In this document: positions 1-7,000 of the stretch, piece after piece
How positions within the stretch are numbered: position 1 is the first letter of the stretch
Layout of the letters: each line of letters starts with the position of its first letter
Assembly: GCA_018224345.1 (NCBI GenBank)
Contig: JAGTUW010000242.1
Location: 1-21,113, forward strand
DNA length: 21,113 bases
Source: Bacteroidota bacterium
GTDB taxonomy: Bacteria > Bacteroidota > Ignavibacteria > SZUA-365
Reading direction: 5' to 3'
Program-made: the position numbers and the translations under genes
The notes under the pieces: model-generated
What the model saw: only the letters and a program-made list of their open reading frames with translations
The model's database searches: none
Told to the model about the DNA's origin: nothing

Positions 1-708
1 ATCGGGGGATTGGCCCAGGATATTACCGATGAGGGGATCGCTGCGATACGTGCGTTCCTCGAGCAGTTCCCTGCGCGGCTCGACGAAGGAGAGCGCCTGC
101 TCAATCGCAATCGCATTTTCTTTGACCGCTGCAGATTTACTGGTGTGATTTCCGCGGAAGACGCCCTGGCGATCGGTTTGACCGGACCGAATCTTCGTGG
201 TTCCGGAGTCCCGTTGGATTTACGGCGTGATACCCCGTATATGATCTACGATGATCTCGATTTCGACGTGATCACTGAAACCGAAGGCGATTCGCTGTCA
301 CGTTACTACGTGCGATTGCGGGAGATGAAGGAAAGCGTGCGCATGGTATTACAGTGTCTCGACAAGCTCCCTTCCGGCTCGGTTCACGCTCACGAACCGA
401 AAAAGGTGCTGCCCCGCAAGGAACGTATCTATTCGCGCATGGAGGAACTGATACACGACTTCATGATCGTCAATCACGGTGTCAACCCCCCGGTGGGAGA
501 GGTCTATCACGCTATTGAATCGTCGAAAGGACAGCTGGGCTTCTCAATCGTCAGCCGTGGAGAGGGACATCCCTGGCGGTTGAAAATCCGTTCTCCCTCC
601 TTCTGCAATCTCCAGGCCCTGCCCATGTTGCTGAAAGGACATCTGTTATCCGATATTCTCGCCGTTCTCGGCAGTCTCGATCCCGTCATGGGCGAGGCGG
701 ACAAATAA
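1..708 (+). CDS. nuoD: NADH-quinone oxidoreductase subunit D (NuoD), C-terminal part
   Basis: The gene runs in from before the window: frame 1 is open from base 1 and ends with TAA at 706-708, leaving about 235 C-terminal residues of a protein usually near 400. The TTG at 10-12 is an internal Leu codon (I-G-G-L-A), not the start. NuoD is the 49-kDa-type subunit of complex I. It lies in the peripheral arm on the cytoplasmic face of the membrane and helps form the quinone-binding pocket with NuoB. Recognisable family segments are IGGLAQD at the window edge, GVPLDLRRDTPY, a PPVGEVYHAIESSKGQLGF stretch (family: P-x-GE-x-Y...E-x-x-KGE-x-G), KIRSPSFCNLQALP, and the closing GSLDPVMGEADK. It is followed after 18 nt by nuoE, so it belongs to a nuo operon. 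Assignment is firm; only the truncation limits it. Confidence 0.95.
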   Translation: MGGLAQDITDEGIAAIRAFLEQFPARLDEGERLLNRNRIFFDRCRFTGVISAEDALAIGLTGPNLRGSGVPLDLRRDTPYMIYDDLDFDVITETEGDSLSRYYVRLREMKESVRMVLQCLDKLPSGSVHAHEPKKVLPRKERIYSRMEELIHDFMIVNHGVNPPVGEVYHAIESSKGQLGFSIVSRGEGHPWRLKIRSPSFCNLQALPMLLKGHLLSDILAVLGSLDPVMGEADK

Positions 709-726
709 TCACTGCAACGCAAGCCG

Positions 727-1200
727 ATGTTTACCGAAGAAGAACTCCAACAGGTCGAAGAGATCAAATCACACTATCCGACGAATCTGTCCGCGGTCAT
801 GGGTGCGCTGCATCTGTATCAGGACAAATACGGATATGTCTCCGATGAAGGGATCAGCTATGTAGCGAAGCTGCTTGAGATTCCGGAGGAACATGTGCTC
901 GGCGTGGTCTCGTTCTATGAGATGTTTCATCAACATCCCACGGGCAAATACAAGCTGCAGGTCTGCACGAATGTATCCTGCATGTTGTGTAACTCCGACA
1001 TGGTCCTGCGGTCCATCAAGGAAAAAATCGGTATCGGTATCGGAGAAATGACCGAGGATGGTCTGTTCTCCGTTCATGAGGTCGAATGTCTCGGCTCCTG
1101 CGGTACCGCACCGGTGATTTCCGTCAACAAGCTGTATCACGACAAACTGACTCCGGAAAAGATCAACGAACTTATTGACACGTTGAAGGCGCAAGGCTGA
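727..1200 (+). CDS. nuoE: NADH-quinone oxidoreductase subunit E (NuoE), 2Fe-2S subunit
   Basis: 157 residues, the normal length for the 24-kDa thioredoxin-like subunit of complex I. It carries the N1a [2Fe-2S] cluster in the NADH-dehydrogenase module. An N-terminal helical part includes the family-typical LSAVMGALHL and VLGVVSFYEMF. The thioredoxin-fold part holds the four cluster ligands in the expected spacing: Cys80 and Cys85 (C-TNVS-C), then Cys121 and Cys125 (C-LGS-C-GTAP). ATG at 727 is the first start after the nuoD stop and gives the expected N-terminus; the upstream Shine-Dalgarno is weak. It lies 18 nt after nuoD and 27 nt before nuoF, so the three are very likely co-transcribed. 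Confidence 0.96.
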   Translation: MFTEEELQQVEEIKSHYPTNLSAVMGALHLYQDKYGYVSDEGISYVAKLLEIPEEHVLGVVSFYEMFHQHPTGKYKLQVCTNVSCMLCNSDMVLRSIKEKIGIGIGEMTEDGLFSVHEVECLGSCGTAPVISVNKLYHDKLTPEKINELIDTLKAQG

Positions 1201-1227
1201 ACGCACGCGCCGCAATCGAGTAGAACC

Positions 1228-2484
1228 ATGAACGACTATCAACCCGTCCTTCTCCCCGGTATTTCCGATCTGCACCGCATCGACGTCTATGAACAACACG
1301 GCGGGTATGCACGCATCCGGAAAGCGTTGGCTATGAAACCCACGGAGATTCTCGACGTCGTCAAAGCCTCGGGCCTGCGCGGCCGCGGCGGCGCCGCATT
1401 CCCCACCGGCCTGAAATGGTCCTTCATGCCGCAGGAGGGAGAAAAACCAAGTTATCTCTGCGTCAACGGTGACGAAGCCGAACCCGGTTCCTTCAAGGAT
1501 CGTCAGATTTTTGAGTTCAATCCTCACCAGATGATCGAGGGGATACTTATAAGCGGATATGCGCTTCGTATAAAGACGGCCTATATCTACATACGCGGGG
1601 AATATGAAAGCTGGACACGCATGGTCGAGAAAGCGATCGCCGAGGCCTACGCCCGTGGCTATGTCGGTGAGAAAATGAAAGAGACCTTCGGCACCGATTA
1701 TTCCGTTGAGATTTATGTGCATCGCGGCGCCGGCGCCTATATCTGCGGCGAGGAAAGTTCGCTGATGAACTCCATCGAGGGTCACCGTCCCTATCCCCGC
1801 GTCAAACCGCCGTTCCCGGCGCAGATCGGCCTCTGGGGTTGTCCGACAACCATCAATAATGTCGAAACCATAACCAATATCCCCGTTATCATGGAGAAGG
1901 GGGCCGACTGGTTTAAGGAAATTGGCGCGGAAACGCATCCTGGACCGCTGCTGTATGGGATTTCCGGACATGTCAATAAACCCGGTGTGTACGAGTTACC
2001 GACCGGCATGCTGCTCACTGAACTGATCCATGATGTGGCGGGCGGCATCCCCGGAGGGAAAAAAATCAAAATGGTCATCCCGGGTGGGTCATCAATGCCC
2101 CCGCTTCGCGGCGATCAACTCGACGGCGTGCATATGGATGCCGATTCCCTCAAGGATATCGGTTCCGCTATCGGCACCGCAGGAATCATCGTCATGGACG
2201 AGGATACCAATCTGCTTCGCGTTCTTACCCGTATCACGCATTTCTACAAAGTAGAATCCTGTGGACAGTGTACTCCCTGCCGCGAAGGGACCGGCTGGAT
2301 GCTCAAAGTATTCAATCGTCTGCTCGCAGGAGAGGGTAGTTCGAAAGACCTGGACCTCCTGCATTCCGTGGCAAATAATATTGAAGGAAATACCGTCTGC
2401 GCTCTTGGTGACGCCGCCGCGTGGCCCGTGAAATTTACCATCGAACGCTTCCGTGTCGAACTGGAAAAAGAACTCGTCCGCTGA
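1228..2484 (+). CDS. nuoF: NADH-quinone oxidoreductase subunit F (NuoF), NADH/FMN-binding subunit
   Basis: 418 residues, the normal length for the 51-kDa subunit, which oxidises NADH, holds FMN and passes electrons to the N3 [4Fe-4S] cluster. Visible in order: GRGGAAFPTGLKW at 52-64 (glycine-rich NADH/FMN site), NGDEAEPGSFKDR near 80-92, GAGAYICGEESSLMNSIEG around 167-184 followed by PRVKPPFPA, an SLBB-like segment with HVNKPGVYELPTG near 248-260, then ESCGQCTPCREGTGW with cluster ligands Cys345, Cys348 and Cys351, and the fourth ligand Cys391 in TVCALGDAA. All catalytic and cluster residues I would expect are present. The gene closes the nuo segment seen here: an intrinsic terminator follows 39 nt after the stop and nuoG is not adjacent. 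Confidence 0.97.
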   Translation: MNDYQPVLLPGISDLHRIDVYEQHGGYARIRKALAMKPTEILDVVKASGLRGRGGAAFPTGLKWSFMPQEGEKPSYLCVNGDEAEPGSFKDRQIFEFNPHQMIEGILISGYALRIKTAYIYIRGEYESWTRMVEKAIAEAYARGYVGEKMKETFGTDYSVEIYVHRGAGAYICGEESSLMNSIEGHRPYPRVKPPFPAQIGLWGCPTTINNVETITNIPVIMEKGADWFKEIGAETHPGPLLYGISGHVNKPGVYELPTGMLLTELIHDVAGGIPGGKKIKMVIPGGSSMPPLRGDQLDGVHMDADSLKDIGSAIGTAGIIVMDEDTNLLRVLTRITHFYKVESCGQCTPCREGTGWMLKVFNRLLAGEGSSKDLDLLHSVANNIEGNTVCALGDAAAWPVKFTIERFRVELEKELVR

Positions 2485-2523
2485 TCCGGAACTTCGATGT
2501 CCTCTTGAATTCTCTATGACACT

Positions 2524-2549
2524 GGGTTCGCCGCGTGGCGAACCCTTTT
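2524..2549 (+). terminator. Rho-independent terminator after nuoF
   Basis: A perfect 9-bp inverted repeat, GGGTTCGCC at 2524-2532 and GGCGAACCC at 2537-2545, encloses a 4-nt GCGT loop and is followed directly by TTTT and a pyrimidine-rich run (2546-2554). This is a textbook intrinsic terminator for transcripts coming from nuoDEF. It overlaps the earliest possible GTG start (2535) of the downstream reading frame, which argues against that start. It leaves only 24 nt between the end of the TTTT and the preferred ATG of the phosphorylase gene. Confidence 0.85.
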
Positions 2550-2573
2550 CTCTTATCGCGCTACGGTGTCCGC

Positions 2574-3920
2574 ATGTCGCCACAGGAAATCATCCGAAAA
2601 CGCAGGGACGGAGTGGAACTGACCCGGGAGGAACTCGAGGGATTCTTCCGTGCGTATCTTGAAAACGAAATCACCGACTATCATATGACGGCCTTTCTCA
2701 TGGCCTCTGCGTTCAGACCACTTACGATGTATGAAACACATACAATAACGGATATATATATCCGTTCAGGTGGCCGCGTGGATCTTTCTGCCATTCCCGG
2801 TGTGAGTGTCGATAAACATTCCACAGGGGGAGTCGGAGACAAGACCTCGTTGCTGCTCGTCCCCATCGTCGCCGCTGCGGGAGTCCGTGTCCCGATGATA
2901 TCAGGTCGTGGATTGGCGCATACCGGAGGGACGCTTGACAAATTGGAGAGCATTCCGGGCTTTCGTACGCAACTCTCCCCTTCCGAAATACTTCGTATTC
3001 TCAGTGACACCGGCATGGTGATGGCCGGACAAAGTGAGAGCCTGGTCCCTCTCGATCGTCGCATCTACGCGTTGCGGGACGTCACTGCAACAGTGGAAAT
3101 ACTCCCGCTCATCGCTGCAAGCATCATGAGCAAAAAGATCGCGGGAGGCGCTCAGGCTCTTGTGCTGGATATCAAGAGCGGCCGCGGTGCGTTCATGCGT
3201 GATCGATCGCAGGCGGAGGAACTGGCCATGCTGCTGATGGCTGTCGGAGAGGAGTTTGCGCTTCCCGCGGTAGGACTGATAACGGATATGGACGAGCCAC
3301 TCGGTTTGGCCATCGGGAACTGGCTGGAGGTGGTAGAGGTCGTCGATTGTCTCCGTGGTCGGGAAACACGAGATCTCATGGAAGTGACCTATGCATTGGC
3401 TGGATTGATGATTTATCTCGGACGCAAGGCCGCGAGTATCGGAGAAGGAATCACTGTCGCGCGCGAAGTTGTCCGGAAAGGATTGGCGTTCGAGCGATTT
3501 GTCCAGCTTGTCTCTGCGCAGGGAGGGGATACTGCCGTGATTGAGGACACGTTGCGTTATCCGAATGCAAACTCTATCGTTGAATTACGCGCTCCCCGCA
3601 GCGGCGTGCTGCGATCCGTCGATGCGCTGCGCCTTGGAAGGTTGGCGGTGGAACTCGGTGCGGGACGATCACGGGTCACCGATGACGTTGATCCCACTGC
3701 CGGAATCGTACTGGCCCGGAAATGCGGCGACCGCGTAGAGGAGGACGATGTGTTGTGCCGCCTTTATAGTTCCACGGTCGCGGACCTGTCCATGCTTCGG
3801 AGCAATGCACTCAAGGCATTTGAATTTGGGGATGAGGATTTCCCCCTATCGACAAAGATTTTTTCGTATTTTGACAGGGATGCCATCGTTCCGTGGGCAG
3901 AAGTAGCCCCAATGTCCTGA
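2574..3920 (+). CDS. deoA: Pyrimidine-nucleoside / thymidine phosphorylase
   Basis: A nucleoside phosphorylase of the thymidine/pyrimidine-nucleoside family, which cleaves (deoxy)pyrimidine nucleosides with phosphate to free base and (deoxy)ribose-1-phosphate in the cytoplasmic salvage pathway. I start it at ATG 2574 (448 residues) because MSPQEIIRKRRDG matches the usual N-terminus and because the earlier GTG lies inside a terminator. Seen: the glycine-rich phosphate-binding KHSTGGVGDK at 81-90, the family signature SGRGLAHTGGTLDKLE from 110, an RDVTATV arm with Arg168, Ser183 and Lys187 (equivalents of the substrate-binding Arg/Ser/Lys of the E. coli enzyme), DIKSGRGAF near 199-207, and a PYNP-type C-terminal domain. 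Length is normal. Whether it prefers thymidine or also takes uridine cannot be read from sequence, so deoA versus pdp is open. No Shine-Dalgarno is visible. Its neighbours are unrelated in function. Confidence 0.93.
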   Translation: MSPQEIIRKRRDGVELTREELEGFFRAYLENEITDYHMTAFLMASAFRPLTMYETHTITDIYIRSGGRVDLSAIPGVSVDKHSTGGVGDKTSLLLVPIVAAAGVRVPMISGRGLAHTGGTLDKLESIPGFRTQLSPSEILRILSDTGMVMAGQSESLVPLDRRIYALRDVTATVEILPLIAASIMSKKIAGGAQALVLDIKSGRGAFMRDRSQAEELAMLLMAVGEEFALPAVGLITDMDEPLGLAIGNWLEVVEVVDCLRGRETRDLMEVTYALAGLMIYLGRKAASIGEGITVAREVVRKGLAFERFVQLVSAQGGDTAVIEDTLRYPNANSIVELRAPRSGVLRSVDALRLGRLAVELGAGRSRVTDDVDPTAGIVLARKCGDRVEEDDVLCRLYSSTVADLSMLRSNALKAFEFGDEDFPLSTKIFSYFDRDAIVPWAEVAPMS

Positions 3921-4069
3921 TTAGCCGCAGAGAGCCCAGCACCGCCTGCGGACGCTGGCTGTCATCAGACAGACGTACGCAGGAGCAACAAAATATTCGT
4001 AACCAGGCCCGCGTGTTGTCGCTGATTCCCTGATTCGGCGTACATTGTTGGTATCAGTTGGAGTTGGAT

Positions 4070-7000
4070 ATGAGGCGATTGCTTCCACTCTTTTTATTTG
4101 CATTCATAGTTCTTTCCCCACTTCTCCAGGCACAGCCGTGGAATGAAATTCGTATTCTCCATGTGAATACGGATAACTTCCCCGCAGTGCATGTGAAAGT
4201 CCGGGCATTCTGTGCGGGACAGCAATCGACTGATATCAATCCTGTCACCGTGCGCATTCTCGAAAACGGTTTTCCTCGCTCAATGGTGTCGTTCAATTGT
4301 CCGACACAGACCGAGGCCATTTCGGTGGCGCTGGTGCTGGATCGCAGCGGTTCGGTCGCAGGGACGAGCTTTTTCCGCATGAAGGCTGGAGCAAAACGTT
4401 TCGTCGAACTTTTTCGCGACCACGGCAATGCTCTGGATGAAGGCGCAATTTTCAGCTTCGGTGACAATGTCGTCCGCCATGTCGGAATGACAACGAACAT
4501 TCCAGCGTTGTTCGATGCCATTGATCAGGTCTATCCCTATGGGTTGACAACTCTTTACGACGCGATCATCGAGGCACTCAATGAAGTAGCACAGAATGGA
4601 AGCAACCAGATCAAGGGTGTGGTTGTGTTTTCCGACGGAGGGGACAACAACAGCTTTGCTTCCCTTCCCGATGTCATTGCACATGCGCGCACATTGAACA
4701 TACCCATCTACTCCATCGGTGTCGCCTATGAACTCAATGAGGTGGAACTCGGGTATATGCGCATGCTCGCAGACTCCACCGGGGGACGGTTCATCGGCCT
4801 GGAACATCCCGAAGATATCATCCCTGCATTCAATGCGATGGCTTCGCTCGTCTCGAACGGGGCGAATGACTGCGACATGCTCTATTATTCGGATTGTGCT
4901 GATGGATCCTGGCGCGAGCTGACCGTCATCGCCGAGGCCTGTGGTCTTGCCGATACGATGCACGTGGGATTCCGCGTCCCGATTGACCCGAATCTCCCCG
5001 CTTTCAAAGTGTCCTTTGATTCAACGTATGCATACGAAAATGGTGACCTCCATCTTCCTGTCATGCTCGATACCGAAGGTGGGGGCGGCACACTGAACAA
5101 CATTCGTTTCAAAGTACTGGAACAACCACCGCTGCGCTTTGCCGGCATCGTCACCGAGGGGATGCTCGGGGAATCCATGCAGATTGATTATTCCATTGCA
5201 GCTGACACCTTGTTCGTTGAAGCGACGGGACCGGTGTTCGTCAGTGGTCCGACGCCCTTGCTGAAGATCCGTTACACGACTCCCTCCGTATCAGAGGATA
5301 CAAGCTTTGTCTACCCCGTCTTTTTCCTGGATAAAAGGACGCAGGATTGCATGCGTCTTCTGGTGCGCAACAACAGACTGGCGATTCTCAAGCGGCCGGA
5401 GCTGGGTCTGCTATGTGGGGATTCACTCAACGTGGAATGGGATGCGGAGAACGGTCGTTTTGTCGATGACGAAGTGACCATCGGGGTCACCGTACGAAAT
5501 ACCGGTACAACGATGGTTGAGAATGCACGCGTGCAATTGCGTGTCCCGGATGGAATGGAACTCCTCTCTGCCGCAGATTTCGTCATGTTGCCGGAAAACC
5601 CGCTGCCTCCCGGGGCACTCGGCTATACCGAGTTCACGTTGCGTGTCCTTCCCGACAAGGAGAAAAAAATCTACGAACTCTGCCTGGAAGTGCAGGCAGA
5701 CAGCGGCCTGACAACCACCTGCTGCCGTACCATTATTGTCGAAGCCGCACAGACGCTGCTGGAAACGACCTGTTCCATGCCTGATCATGTCGAATGGATA
5801 GACAGTCTGGGCCGATATTCGCCCGAGCGTTTCCCGGTGAGAGTGGAGGTGCGGAACAGCAGCGAATTGAGTGCGGAAGAAATTGAAGCGTGGATACACG
5901 TTCCCCCCGGTTTCGTGCTTGAGCCCGAGTCGCCACAGAACACGTTTGTGACACCATCCCCCTTCGGAAAAGAGGATGTGGGGACCGTGATCTGGTGGGT
6001 GCGCCCGCTCGAACGCCCGACCTCCGAACTGTTGCGCTTCTGTATCAAAGTCGCTGCGGGTACAGATACCGTCGAATGCTGTCAGGATGTGTTCATCACT
6101 GCGGCACCTGTCCGGGCACAATTATTCTGTGACGAGACACGCATCATGGTTTACGATGACGGGACAGGGGAGTACGACCCTCCGCGCCTCCTGATCACGA
6201 CGACGGTCCACAACATTTCCACTATACCGATGACGAATACGCGTGGGCGCGTTCGTCTGCCGGATTTTGTGAATGTGGATGCAGGCGACTTTACGACGAA
6301 AGACTTTCCGAACAGCGGGGTTATTCCGCCGGGCGAAAGCGCGACCATAAACTGGGTAGTGCTGGCCGATGGATATCCGTCGTTACCGGCGGAGATCTGC
6401 GTGGTCATCACCGCGGAGAATTATCCCGGCGCAGAATGCTGTACATCACTCGACATTGAAATGGTCAACGCTATTCCGGGTTTGCAGTGCGCGCTTTCCG
6501 GACGCGATACGATCCGGTATATCAATGGCAGCTATGTTCCGAATCCGATGGAACTCAATCTCACTGTCCAGAACACCGGGAATACCCCCGGGAAACAGGT
6601 GTACGCCGCATTGCTGCAAGGGGAAGATTTTTCCATCGACGCGGGTGATCAGGCGTTGAAGCTGATTGCCGACTCGCTCGGAGCGGGCGACGAGGTCACG
6701 ACAAGTTTCCGCATCCGCATTCTTGACCGCAGCGTGTCACGTTACGATACAATTCGCGTGACCGTCTATGCGGAAAACGGCGGCGCTGTTACCTGCATGA
6801 TTCCGGTGTATATCGAGGCGGTGCGTGGTCCGGTGCTCGATCTGAGTTGCAGTGGACCGGATTCCCTGACCTTCGCCGACGGGCTGAATATGTATCAACC
6901 CGATCCGTTCAGGATCGAGCTCTCAGCGACGAATATCGGTACTGCCACTGCCGACTCCGTCGTTGCCGAGTTTCTGCCTCCTCCGGGTATTCTTCTGGCA

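Noticed and set aside
769..1971. 400-codon minus-strand open frame across nuoE and nuoF
   Set aside because: It is antisense to two well-supported complex I genes, has no recognisable domain and no ribosome-binding site; it follows from the codon bias of the + strand genes.
2535..2573. GTG at 2535 as the phosphorylase start
   Set aside because: It lies inside the terminator hairpin and adds 13 residues not typical of the family; ATG 2574 gives the expected N-terminus.
3925..3951. Hairpin CCGCAG...CTGCGG after the phosphorylase gene as a terminator
   Set aside because: Only 6 bp with a 15-nt loop and no T-tract afterwards; too weak to call.
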